Below, in pieces: positions 9,137 through 16,938 of a stretch of 64,000 bases of DNA. The stretch's first letter is position 1. Each line of letters starts with the position of its first letter. Source of the stretch: an uncultured Lachnospiraceae bacterium (GTDB lineage: Bacteria; Bacillota; Clostridia; Lachnospirales; Lachnospiraceae); assembly GCA_946624935.1 (NCBI GenBank), contig CAMOSN010000001.1, forward strand, positions 1 through 64,000, read 5' to 3'. The position numbers and the translations under genes are program-made. The notes beneath the pieces were generated by a model. That model made no database searches, was not told where the DNA came from, and worked only from the letters and a program-made list of their open reading frames with translations.

Positions 9137-10570
9137 ATGAGACGTCAGGCAGCACAAATCGGTGTGCTTTGCATGTGTACAATGCTGACAGTTTCGGGGG
9201 TGTGCACATCCGTTGCAGCCGAGGAAACTGAATTAGAGGATATTATTTCTTTTGAAGAGCTGGCTGCGGCTGCAGCGCAGGGATACGACGGGGAAGACCT
9301 GCAGAACGATATTTACAAAGAGCAGGATCCTTCCTTTGTCAAGGAAACGGTCATTACAGAGGGAACTGAGCAGGCCGAAGCGCAAACAGCTCCTTCCGCA
9401 GAGGAAACGGAAACAGCGAAGGCTAAGGAGGAGGCAGGCACCGAAGTACCGGCTGCGGAAGCTTCCACGGAGGTTACGGAAGAAGCCGCACAACCTGCTG
9501 CCGAAAGCGAAGACGAAACGTCAAAGAGTGAGGATCCTTCCTTTGATACCAGGGATATCTTTGAACGCAGCGAGCTGCAGGTCGGGTTTTCCAATACCGG
9601 TGTGGTCGAAGGAATCCACCTCGAACCCTACAAGGAGAGTGACCTTTCCGGAATCCTGAAGCCGTACGGCTGTGTGGAGATCTACAGCGAAACGGAGGAT
9701 GGCTGGTACGAGGTACAGTCCGGTGATATCTACGGATACATCAGCAAGTATGTCATCGCCACCGGTGATGAGGCAGTAGCCATCGCCGAGGATGTTGTGT
9801 ACATGAGTGCAACACCTACTGTGAAAAAAGTAAAGATCCGCCGTGGTCCCTCCAAGGAGGAGGAGGAAATCGGTGTTCTGAAAAAGGGAGAAGAGATCGA
9901 GGTTCTCGATCCGTACAGCGACTGGATCACTGTCATGACTGCGGACGGCGAGGTCGGTTATATGATGGCGGATAAGGTGGCCGTACGCAGGTTCTATCCC
10001 ATGGCCATGACATGGGCCGAGTATGATGCATGGGCTGCAGAACATCAGCCGGAAGAGGAAACAGAGGTGGAGCAGGAGGACGTAGAAGAAGAGGAAGCCT
10101 ACGAAGAAGCCCCCGCCCATCAGGAAACCTATTCCAATACGAACAATACGCAGCAGTATACCGGTAATACGGGCACGAACAATTATACGGCCCCGCAGCA
10201 GACGGAAGCGCAGCCTCAGACCAATGCACCGCAGCAGACCGAGGCTCAGCCCGCCACGGATGCCCCGCAGCAGACGGAAGCCCAGCCCGCCACGGATGCC
10301 CCGCAGCAGACCGAAGCCCAGCCCGCCACGGATGCCCCGCAGCAGACCGAGGCACAGCCCGCCATCGACCCGGCGCCCACCACGGATGTAGAGGTCTCTG
10401 AAAACACCGGTGTGGATAATTCCGGTTCCGAGACGGTTGTAGTGATCGAGGAGGATCCGAACGCAGGAGGAGAAGAAGAGGTATACAATGATATCGAGGC
10501 CGGTGGGGATGTTTACGAAGATGATGGCGAAGTCTACGAGGATGATGGCGATATCTACGTGGAAGAATAA
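9137..10570 (+). CDS. Secreted SH3-domain protein with acidic/proline-glutamine repeat tail
   Basis: The 477-aa protein opens with a signal peptide (basic MRRQ, hydrophobic core to about residue 30, then VAAEE). An Ala/Glu/Thr-rich low-complexity stretch follows, then two bacterial SH3-like modules (about residues 150-215, with EDGWYEVQSGDIYGYISKYV, and 220-285, with VKIRRGPSKEEEEIGVL and GEVGYMMADKV). The C-terminal third holds five 12-residue repeats of the PQQTEAQPATDA type and ends in an acidic tail. Such SH3 modules generally bind peptidoglycan, so a wall-associated role is likely; no catalytic domain is seen. The ATG follows AAAGGAGA. The next gene begins inside its 3' end, suggesting translational coupling. 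Confidence 0.75.
   Translation: MRRQAAQIGVLCMCTMLTVSGVCTSVAAEETELEDIISFEELAAAAAQGYDGEDLQNDIYKEQDPSFVKETVITEGTEQAEAQTAPSAEETETAKAKEEAGTEVPAAEASTEVTEEAAQPAAESEDETSKSEDPSFDTRDIFERSELQVGFSNTGVVEGIHLEPYKESDLSGILKPYGCVEIYSETEDGWYEVQSGDIYGYISKYVIATGDEAVAIAEDVVYMSATPTVKKVKIRRGPSKEEEEIGVLKKGEEIEVLDPYSDWITVMTADGEVGYMMADKVAVRRFYPMAMTWAEYDAWAAEHQPEEETEVEQEDVEEEEAYEEAPAHQETYSNTNNTQQYTGNTGTNNYTAPQQTEAQPQTNAPQQTEAQPATDAPQQTEAQPATDAPQQTEAQPATDAPQQTEAQPAIDPAPTTDVEVSENTGVDNSGSETVVVIEEDPNAGGEEEVYNDIEAGGDVYEDDGEVYEDDGDIYVEE
10193..10372 (+). repeat. Five 36-bp in-frame tandem repeats
   Basis: Five units starting CCGCAGCAGAC at 10193, 10229, 10265, 10301 and 10337 encode 12-aa repeats in the SH3 protein. The middle units are nearly identical and the outer ones diverge, as expected if copy number changes by slippage. 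Confidence 0.9.
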
Positions 10571-11615
10571 AATCAACAATCGAATAAACAGGATCGCATT
10601 GACTGTCTGTGCACTGCTTTTTCTGGCAGTGCCTGCAGTATGCGTTTCCGCATCGGAGAGAGGACTGACGGAAAGGTCCTCTCTTTCTGGTTTGTCGGAT
10701 CTGATTGAACTGCTCGGTGCACAGGGTGGATCGGCAGCCGGGTCCGGCAGTGGTTCGGATTCCTCCCAGGACGCCTCCGGGTCAGGATTGCTTCAGGAGG
10801 TTCTGGAACTTCTGGGAGCAGCTTCGGACATCCCGATTCGGGATGTTACTGTCAGTAAGATCGGCGAGAAGGAATATACCGGCAAGGAGATCCGGCCGCT
10901 TCCAAAGCTTACGTATAATGGAAAGACACTCAAACGGGGAACGGACTATTCCCTGTCCTATTCTGAAAACGTCAAAGTCGGAACGGCGAAGTGCAAAATC
11001 ACCGGCAAAGGCGCCTATAAGGGAACGCGGACGGTTTCCTTTAAAATTGTAAAAAAAGGAAGTAAGGGTTCGAGTGCTTCCTCTTCGACTGAAAAATCAA
11101 AATCATCCAAAAAATTTACGGTAAAGCTTTCCAAAACAAGCTATGAATACACAGGATCTGAAAAGAAGCCATCCGTAAAAGTGACTTCCTCAGGTAAAAG
11201 TGTTCCATCCTCCGCTTATACGGTTTCCTACAAAGCAAATAAAAATGTCGGAACAGCAACCGTCACGGTGAAGGGAAAAGGGGATTATAAGGGGTATCTT
11301 GGAACAGCGAGCTTTAAGATCACCCTGAAAAAGGTGACGCTGTCATCGGTAAAGAGCGATGAATCAGGCAGCATGACCGTGAACTGGAAGAGCGATTCAC
11401 AGGCAGATGGTTATCAGCTTGAATATGCTACGAACAAGTCCTTTACTTCGGCCGTCAAAAAGAAACAGATTGCGGACGGAAAGGAAACCACCTGCACCAT
11501 CGAAAAGCTGAACTCTGCAAAAATGTATTATGCACGTATTCGCAGTTATCATAAATCGGGCAGCAGAAACAGCTACGGCCCCTGGAGCACCGTAAAAAAT
11601 GTAAAAATAAAATGA
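10545..11615 (+). CDS. Secreted protein with Ig-like repeats and an FN3-like domain
   Basis: The predicted 356-aa product has a basic start (KNKINNRINR), a hydrophobic core ALTVCALLFLAVPAV and a cleavage site near VSASE, so it is exported. A Ser/Gly-rich spacer leads to two related beta-sandwich repeats (about residues 95-165 and 180-260), each with the pattern YTGKEIRPLPKLTYNGK, GTDYSLSY and NVKVGTAKCKITGKG. A C-terminal FN3-like domain carries TVNWKSDSQADGYQLEYAT and YYARIRSYH. The ORF track opens at 10488; I chose the ATG at 10545 (or 10542) because it gives a normal signal peptide. No independent ribosome site is good, and the start lies inside the upstream gene, so coupling is likely. 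The substrate is unknown; wall or polymer binding is a guess. Confidence 0.65.
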   Translation: MAISTWKNKINNRINRIALTVCALLFLAVPAVCVSASERGLTERSSLSGLSDLIELLGAQGGSAAGSGSGSDSSQDASGSGLLQEVLELLGAASDIPIRDVTVSKIGEKEYTGKEIRPLPKLTYNGKTLKRGTDYSLSYSENVKVGTAKCKITGKGAYKGTRTVSFKIVKKGSKGSSASSSTEKSKSSKKFTVKLSKTSYEYTGSEKKPSVKVTSSGKSVPSSAYTVSYKANKNVGTATVTVKGKGDYKGYLGTASFKITLKKVTLSSVKSDESGSMTVNWKSDSQADGYQLEYATNKSFTSAVKKKQIADGKETTCTIEKLNSAKMYYARIRSYHKSGSRNSYGPWSTVKNVKIK

Positions 11616-11652
11616 TATTCCTTCATTATGTGAAGTTCCAAGGAGGGTATTC

Positions 11653-12858
11653 ATGATCTATCGTAAGGACCGATACGGAAACGAGCTGTCTATTCTCGGG
11701 TTTGGCTGCATGCGTTTTACGCAGACAGCCGGAAGGATCGATCTGGCCAAGGCTGAAAAAGAGATCATGCTGGCATTTCGAAACGGTGTAAACTATTATG
11801 ATACGGCCTATGTCTATCCGGGAAGCGAGGCAGCGCTCGGTGAGATCCTTGAGAAAAACGGGATCCGCGATCAGGTGTATATTGCCACAAAGCTGCCTCA
11901 TTATCTGGTACGCAGCAAGGAGAGTCTGGAAAAATATTTCCAGGAGGAGTTAAAACGGCTTCGCACAGATCACATTGATTATTATCTGATGCACATGCTT
12001 ACGGATATCGAAGCATGGAAGCGGCTGCTGGAGTACGGCGTACTGGACTGGCTTGCCGAAAAAAAGGAAAACGGTCAAATCCGTCAGGTCGGTTTTTCCT
12101 ATCACGGCAATACGGACATGTTTTTGCAGGTCGTCGATGCATATGACTGGGATTTCTGCCAGATCCAGTATAATTACATGGATGAGCATTCGCAGGCAGG
12201 CAGAAGGGGACTGCAGTATGCACATTCCAAGGGGCTTCCGGTGGTGATCATGGAGCCGCTGCGCGGAGGAAAGCTGGTTAAAAATCTTCCGAAGGAGGCG
12301 ACTGAGCTCTTCCGCAGATATGCCGAAAAATATGGTGAGGAATCACCAGGTGCCTGTGCTTCCCCGGCTGCCTGGGCCTTCCGCTGGCTGTGGGATCAGC
12401 CGGAGGTGACCGTTGTGCTCTCCGGAATGAATTCCGAGGAGATGGTGCTAGAAAACACTGCGGAAGCTTCCAATGCAAAAAGCGGCATGCTCAGCAGCAG
12501 AGATCAGAAGCTGCTTCACAAAATCGCTGAGTATATCAATGCAAAAATGAAGGTTGGCTGTACGGGCTGCGCCTATTGCATGCCCTGCCCGCAGCATGTT
12601 GATATTCCCGGCACCTTTGCTGCCTATAACCGTTCTTATACCGAGGGATGGCTCAGCGGCTGGAAGGACTATTTTATGTGCACGGCTCTGCGCCAGAATG
12701 CAACCGGTGCATCGAACTGCATTGGCTGCGGCCGCTGTGAAAAGCACTGTCCGCAGCATATTGAAATTCGCAGGGAGCTGCAGAATGCGAAAAAGAGGCT
12801 TGAAGGACCAGCCTACAAGGTGGCCCGGAAAGCAGTTCGGACGTTCCGGAAATACTGA
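11653..12858 (+). CDS. Aldo/keto reductase with C-terminal ferredoxin-type Fe-S domain
   Basis: The first 300 residues form an aldo/keto reductase barrel: GFGCMRFTQ, catalytic Asp and Tyr in NYYDTAYVYPG (about residues 47-57), Lys in ATKLPHY and His in YYLMHML. The C-terminal part carries two cysteine groups, GCTGCAYCMPCPQ and NCIGCGRCEKHCPQ, typical of the AKR-ferredoxin architecture common in Clostridia. The 401-aa length fits that type. The ATG at 11653 follows AAGGAGGG. The true substrate and electron partner are unknown. The MBL-fold gene starts 31 bp downstream and probably shares the transcript. Confidence 0.85.
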   Translation: MIYRKDRYGNELSILGFGCMRFTQTAGRIDLAKAEKEIMLAFRNGVNYYDTAYVYPGSEAALGEILEKNGIRDQVYIATKLPHYLVRSKESLEKYFQEELKRLRTDHIDYYLMHMLTDIEAWKRLLEYGVLDWLAEKKENGQIRQVGFSYHGNTDMFLQVVDAYDWDFCQIQYNYMDEHSQAGRRGLQYAHSKGLPVVIMEPLRGGKLVKNLPKEATELFRRYAEKYGEESPGACASPAAWAFRWLWDQPEVTVVLSGMNSEEMVLENTAEASNAKSGMLSSRDQKLLHKIAEYINAKMKVGCTGCAYCMPCPQHVDIPGTFAAYNRSYTEGWLSGWKDYFMCTALRQNATGASNCIGCGRCEKHCPQHIEIRRELQNAKKRLEGPAYKVARKAVRTFRKY

Positions 12859-12889
12859 TATCGGGATCCACATTCCAGGGAGGGAGTAT

Positions 12890-13546
12890 ATGGATAAAAA
12901 TAGTACAGCGATCTGCTGGCTTGGACACAGCTGTTTTCTCATTGAAAAAGGCGGATATCGAATCGTAGTGGACCCTTATGCTGATTCTGCGGTCGGAGGA
13001 TACACCCCTTTGCGCGTAGAGGCGGATATGGTATTGTGCAGCCATGAGCATGACGATCATAATGCAAGAGGAAATGTGACACTTCGCGCCGGAAAAAGCG
13101 CTTCCGATAACCCCTTCACGATCAACCGGATCGAATCCTGGCACGATGAAGCGCAGGGGAAAAAAAGAGGGCCTAATACCATCCACATCCTTGAGGATGG
13201 TGCGTACCGCATCGCCCATATGGGGGATCTTGGCTGCATGCCGACGGATCAGCAGAAAGAGCAGCTGAAGGGCCTGGATGTGTGCCTGGTTCCTGTCGGA
13301 GGCTTCTTCACCATGAAGCCGGAGTTTGTCCATAAGCTTATGGAGGAGATCTCTCCGACGATTGTTGTACCGATGCATTATCGTTTTCGCCAGAATGGAA
13401 CGACCTATGGAATGCGTATCATCGCTACGGTGGATCACTATCTGAGAAAATGCACGGATGTCACCATGTACAATCGTAATTATCTCACGCTGCCCGAGGA
13501 TCTTCACAGACAGACGGCAGTCCTTCGACTCGGAAGTACCGGCTGA
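12890..13546 (+). CDS. Metallo-beta-lactamase-fold hydrolase (UlaG/UPF0173-like)
   Basis: The 218-aa protein has the metal-binding signature CSHEHDDHN (about residues 48-56), an N-terminal WLGHSCFLIE strand, a second-shell DLG (HMGDLG) and a late VVPMHYRF histidine, the pattern of UlaG-like and UPF0173 metal-dependent hydrolases. No signal peptide is visible, so it is cytoplasmic. The ORF track begins at 12554, inside the upstream gene; ATG 12890 with GGGAGG just before it is the better start. It follows the aldo/keto reductase closely. The substrate cannot be deduced. Confidence 0.8.
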   Translation: MDKNSTAICWLGHSCFLIEKGGYRIVVDPYADSAVGGYTPLRVEADMVLCSHEHDDHNARGNVTLRAGKSASDNPFTINRIESWHDEAQGKKRGPNTIHILEDGAYRIAHMGDLGCMPTDQQKEQLKGLDVCLVPVGGFFTMKPEFVHKLMEEISPTIVVPMHYRFRQNGTTYGMRIIATVDHYLRKCTDVTMYNRNYLTLPEDLHRQTAVLRLGSTG

Positions 13547-13565
13547 TGACCTGTAACAAAAGGCC

Positions 13566-13615
13566 TTGAAATTCGCTGCGTAGTGTGATACACTACATGT
13601 AGTTTTAAAAACTAC
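13566..13615 (+). promoter_or_regulatory. Promoter overlapped by two tandem perfect palindromes
   Basis: TTGAAA (13566-13571) and TACACT (13589-13594) are 17 bp apart. Two perfect 17-bp palindromes of the form GTAGT-N7-ACTAC lie at 13580-13596 and 13599-13615, with centres 19 bp apart. The first covers the -10 box and the second the expected start. Alternating half-sites also form ACTACATGTAGT across the junction. This is a strong repressor-site layout ahead of the 84-aa gene. Confidence 0.7.
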
Positions 13616-13644
13616 GTTATCGGGTTTTGGGGAGGCGATTCGTC

Positions 13645-13899
13645 ATGACAGGAAAAGAGTTAAAGGCATTTTTCGAGGAGCATCTGGTTCCTTCCAGGCT
13701 GTATAAGATCGGCGGCAAGCATAATCACAGAATCTGCATGGAGTCGACAAAGGATGGATGGGATGTTTTTTTCAGCGAACGCAGCGAAAAGGTCGGTGTC
13801 ATGCATTTTCATGATGAAGCAAGCGCATGTGCTGCACTGAAAAATGAGATCCGCAAGGCCATGGAGGTTATGTACGGACTTACCTGGGCAGGTGCATGA
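13645..13899 (+). CDS. Small hypothetical protein (84 aa)
   Basis: I do not recognise this protein. It is soluble and of mixed charge, with His/Arg-rich YKIGGKHNHRICME, then DGWDVFFSERSEKVG and a helical end (SACAALKNEIRKAMEVMYG). It resembles an alpha/beta domain of about 80 residues. The ORF track start at 13627 falls in the ribosome site (GGGGAGG), so ATG 13645 is used. It is monocistronic, with tandem-palindrome promoter upstream and a terminator 50 bp downstream. The tight promoter architecture says its level is controlled, but the signal is unknown. Confidence 0.65.
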   Translation: MTGKELKAFFEEHLVPSRLYKIGGKHNHRICMESTKDGWDVFFSERSEKVGVMHFHDEASACAALKNEIRKAMEVMYGLTWAGA

Positions 13900-13952
13900 T
13901 CACCTGATACAGATGGATAAATCGTTTCAGGCAATTAACCCTGATTTTATAG

Positions 13953-14010
13953 AAGCCATGCATTTTCTGCGCGCATCTGCGGTGCGGAAGGCTGCATGGC
14001 TTTTCCTATT
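13953..14010 (+). terminator. Terminator after the 84-aa gene
   Basis: A perfect 10-bp pair AAGCCATGCA/TGCATGGCTT encloses an inner GC-rich hairpin and runs into TTTTCCTATTTT. Confidence 0.75.
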
Positions 14011-14056
14011 TTAAGACATGTGGTGGAAAGAACTGTGAAAATGGTAAACGATAAAA

Positions 14057-14108
14057 GATTATATGGACAAATGACTATATGGATAATGGAGACTATATGG
14101 ATAATGGA
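14057..14108 (+). repeat. 18-bp tandem repeat, two perfect copies plus a partial one
   Basis: GACTATATGGATAATGGA occurs at 14073-14090 and again at 14091-14108, preceded by a degenerate copy (GATTATATGGACAAAT). Each unit contains TATATGGATAAT. Confidence 0.85.
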
Positions 14109-14256
14109 GAAAATACTGATACATATTAACGGATAAATATTACACTGTTAAACAAGGGAAAAGAATGTTATAGTATTCTAAGCAAAATAAACCAGGTGCG
14201 CTGCACAGCTGCATTGTTTCAGACAGTAATAATAAGCAGAAAGGAACCAGTGAAAA

Positions 14257-15093
14257 GTGATTGGAGTAATTGACGTCGGGGGAGGAATGCGCGGAATCTA
14301 CGGAGCGGGCGTTTTTGACTATTGCATGGATCAGGGTATTTCCTTTGATGCCTGTTTTGGTGTATCTGCCGGGGCGGCAAATATCAGTTCCTATGTCGCA
14401 CATCAGCGGGGCCGGAACTATCGATATTACAGTGAATATGCGTTTCGCAAGGAGTATATGGGCTGGGAAAACTTTGTCCGGACCCGTTCTTATATCAACC
14501 TGAATTATATCTACGGAACCCTTTCTAATTCGGACGGGGAATATCCGCTGGATTATCCAAACATGCTTTCTTCGGGCAAGCAGATGCAGATCGTCACAAC
14601 GGATGCCCGAACGGGAAGGCCGTATTATTTCAGCCTGGAGGATATGCAGCAGGATAAGTATGATCCGATCAAAGCCTCCTCCTGTGTTCCGGTGGTGAAC
14701 CGGCCTTATACCATCAATGGCATTCCTTATTATGACGGCGGAATCAGTGATCCCATTCCCGTTAACCGGGCATTTCGGAAGGGCTGTGACAAGGTGGTTC
14801 TGATCCTGACCAGGCCGCGGGATGATTATCGCGATTCCAACAGTGACCGGCGTCTGGCAAAGCTCATTGCAAAGCGCTATCCCAAAGCCGCTTATAAGCT
14901 GGCCCACCGGGCACAGATCTACAACCGACAGCTGGATCTTGCCAAGAGCTACGAAAAACGTGGAAAGGTACTCATTATTGCGCCGAAGGACATCAGCGGA
15001 ATGAAGACGCTGACAAAGGATCTTGACGCAATGCGTTTCATGTATCAGGAAGGATATGAGGATGCTGAAAAGATTCCTGCATTCATCGGATGA
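14257..15093 (+). CDS. Patatin-like phospholipase
   Basis: The protein is a serine lipid hydrolase of the patatin family. The Ser-Asp dyad motifs are present: glycine-rich oxyanion loop DVGGGMRG (residues 6-13), nucleophile GVSAG (S37) and DGG (D160). The C-terminal 90 residues form a charged helical region of the type found in bacterial YjjU-like members. At 278 aa it is complete, with no signal peptide or membrane span, so it is cytoplasmic or peripherally bound. The start is GTG at 14257 with AAAGGA upstream. The next gene begins inside its last 32 nt and the third overlaps the second, so the three are co-translated. In other systems patatins serve as membrane-damaging effectors; here that is only a possibility. 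Confidence 0.85.
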   Translation: MIGVIDVGGGMRGIYGAGVFDYCMDQGISFDACFGVSAGAANISSYVAHQRGRNYRYYSEYAFRKEYMGWENFVRTRSYINLNYIYGTLSNSDGEYPLDYPNMLSSGKQMQIVTTDARTGRPYYFSLEDMQQDKYDPIKASSCVPVVNRPYTINGIPYYDGGISDPIPVNRAFRKGCDKVVLILTRPRDDYRDSNSDRRLAKLIAKRYPKAAYKLAHRAQIYNRQLDLAKSYEKRGKVLIIAPKDISGMKTLTKDLDAMRFMYQEGYEDAEKIPAFIG

Positions 15094-15952
15094 GGCTGCC
15101 TGTGCGGGAGCATTCCCTCTGAAAGAGGAGGATTATCTGGAAAAGGACTGCCTTCTGTGCATGGAGGATCCAGCCATGGAGCGCAAAATCCGGTCGATTC
15201 CGCAGAAACGGATTCTCGACAAGATGGACGAATACATGGCCAGAAGGGACTATAAGGGGGCGGAGCGTCATCTGCTCTACTGGCTGGAGGAAGCAAAGGC
15301 CGGTGCTGATACGCGGGGGGAGCTTCTGGTCTGCAACGAGCTGATCGGTCATTATCGCAAGATGGGAGAGAAGGATCAGGCTCTGCACTATGCCGGCCGT
15401 GCCCTGGAGCTTCTGAAGGTTCTTGACTTTGACCGGACGGTCAGTGCCGGAACCACCTATGTCAATGCCGCCACCGCAGCGCACGCCTTTGGCGAGTATG
15501 AACGCGCCGGTGAACTGTTTGAGCGGGCGCGGGAGATTTACGAAGCCAGAGAGGATACTGCCCGTCATCTGCTTGGCGGCCTCTACAATAATATGGCGCT
15601 GAATCTTGCCGCGCAGGAGCAGTATGCGCAGGCTTTTTCTTATTTTCAAAAAGCGATGGAACAAATGCAGAAGGTTCCGGGCGGGAAGCTTGAACAGGCG
15701 ATCACCTGTCTGAACATGGCGGATGTGCTTGACGCCGAATACGGCATGGAGGAGAAGGAAGGCGAGATCTTTGCGCTCGTGGATCAGGCGGAGGAGCTGC
15801 TTCGTGAGCCGGAAGCTCCGCGTGACGGGTATTATGCCTTTGTGTGTGAAAAATGTGCGCCAGCTTTCTCTTATTACGGATATTTCCAGACAGCACAGGA
15901 GCTCACGGACCTTGCGGAAGAAATCTACAGAAAGGAAGAAACGCAGGAATGA
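15062..15952 (+). CDS. Tetratricopeptide-repeat protein
   Basis: The 296-aa protein is almost wholly helical, with at least four TPR-like helix pairs, e.g. GEKDQALHYAGRALELLK, GEYERAGELFERAREIYEA and EQYAQAFSYFQKAMEQM. Such arrays bind peptides or other proteins. The N-terminal 60 residues are different and contain a Cys pair (CLLC). ATG 15062 is preferred over 15056 and over the track start at 15023 because AGGAAGGA lies 7 nt before it. It overlaps the patatin gene by 32 nt, and its own stop overlaps the start of the DUF4037 gene (ATGA). The order suggests a physical bridge between the two enzymes, which is inference. Confidence 0.75.
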   Translation: MLKRFLHSSDEAACAGAFPLKEEDYLEKDCLLCMEDPAMERKIRSIPQKRILDKMDEYMARRDYKGAERHLLYWLEEAKAGADTRGELLVCNELIGHYRKMGEKDQALHYAGRALELLKVLDFDRTVSAGTTYVNAATAAHAFGEYERAGELFERAREIYEAREDTARHLLGGLYNNMALNLAAQEQYAQAFSYFQKAMEQMQKVPGGKLEQAITCLNMADVLDAEYGMEEKEGEIFALVDQAEELLREPEAPRDGYYAFVCEKCAPAFSYYGYFQTAQELTDLAEEIYRKEETQE

Positions 15953-16890
15953 AGGGACTCGAGCTTTCCAGAGCATATTATCAGGAATACGGCGCGCCGA
16001 TGCTGAAGGAACGCTTTCCCGCCCTGATCGACTTCCTGGCAGTCGGGCTGGTGGGAGAGGGATCCGAATGTATGGGCTTCGATGATGAAGTCTCACAGGA
16101 TCACGATTTTGAGCCGGGCTTTGTCGTGTTCCTCCCGGGCGAGGAGATCATCGACCGGCGCACTGCCTTTGCACTGGAGCGCGCCTATGCGGCTCTGCCC
16201 GGAGAGTATGAGGGGATACGGCGCTGCAGCATTTCCCCGGTCGGCGGCACACGGCACGGTGTATTGCGCACCGATGCGTTCTTTCGGGATAAATGCGGTG
16301 CGCCGGACGGCTGTCTGTCCCTGCAGCAATGGCTTCAGGTACCGGAGCAGTCCCTTGCGGAAGCGACCGGCGGCGAGGTCTTCTGCGATCCTTACGGGGA
16401 GGTCACAAAAATCCGGGAAAGATTGGCTTATTTTCCGGAGGATATCCGCCGGAAAAAGCTTGCAGGCGCCCTGCTGATCATGGCGCAGTCAGGGCAGTAT
16501 AATTACACACGCTGTTTACAGCACGGTGAAACGGCCGCAGCACAGCTGGCCGTGATCGAATTTGTAAAAAGCACCATGACCGCTGTTTTCTTATTAAACG
16601 AGGTCTATCAGCCCTATTACAAATGGGCGTTCCGCAAAATGCGCATCCTGCCGCGGCTGTCTCTGCTGGCGGAGCTGCTTGAATATCTGATCACCTCGGA
16701 TAATGACGGCGAAAACGCCCGTGAAAAGCAGAACGTGATCGAGGGGATCGCAGCGGATGTGATCGACGAGCTGATGGATCAGGAGCTGACCAGGGCTGTG
16801 TGCCAGGATCTCGAGAAACATGCCTATAGTGTGAACGATGGGGTGCGGGACAGCACGGTGCGCAATATGCATATACTCGCGGGAATCTGA
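15949..16890 (+). CDS. DUF4037 protein with nucleotidyltransferase-like N-terminus
   Basis: The 313-aa protein matches the DUF4037 pattern. Near the N-terminus, GLVGEGSECMGFDDEVSQDHD (G38-S39, D51, D53) has the spacing of the nucleotidyltransferase signature, GS followed by a D-x-D metal pair, so the fold is probably that of a minimal NTase and could be active. The remainder is helical, with a Gln/Tyr/Lys-rich middle and no membrane span. The ORF track opens at 15853; the ATG at 15949 overlaps the upstream stop by ATGA and is the natural start. It ends 48 bp before nrdG. Substrates of DUF4037 proteins are not established. Together with patatin and TPR it resembles a signal-plus-effector module, which is speculation. 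Confidence 0.72.
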   Translation: MKGLELSRAYYQEYGAPMLKERFPALIDFLAVGLVGEGSECMGFDDEVSQDHDFEPGFVVFLPGEEIIDRRTAFALERAYAALPGEYEGIRRCSISPVGGTRHGVLRTDAFFRDKCGAPDGCLSLQQWLQVPEQSLAEATGGEVFCDPYGEVTKIRERLAYFPEDIRRKKLAGALLIMAQSGQYNYTRCLQHGETAAAQLAVIEFVKSTMTAVFLLNEVYQPYYKWAFRKMRILPRLSLLAELLEYLITSDNDGENAREKQNVIEGIAADVIDELMDQELTRAVCQDLEKHAYSVNDGVRDSTVRNMHILAGI

Positions 16891-16938
16891 AGGAACATAC
16901 CATACATTTGGAACAGAAAGAATAGGAGAATCGAAGTC

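Larger units (their letters stand above)
13900..14256. other. Intergenic stretch with terminator and AT-rich direct repeats
   Basis: No gene is seen. The left part carries the terminator of the 84-aa gene and the middle has 18-bp direct repeats; both are listed separately. The right part should hold the promoter of the patatin gene; a TATAGT at about 14170 is a weak -10 candidate, without a good -35. Confidence 0.5.

Noticed and set aside
13592-13603. ACTACATGTAGT as a classic CopY/BlaI box
   Set aside because: Those boxes have two bases between TACA and TGTA; here there are none, and the GTAGT-N7-ACTAC reading accounts for all half-sites.
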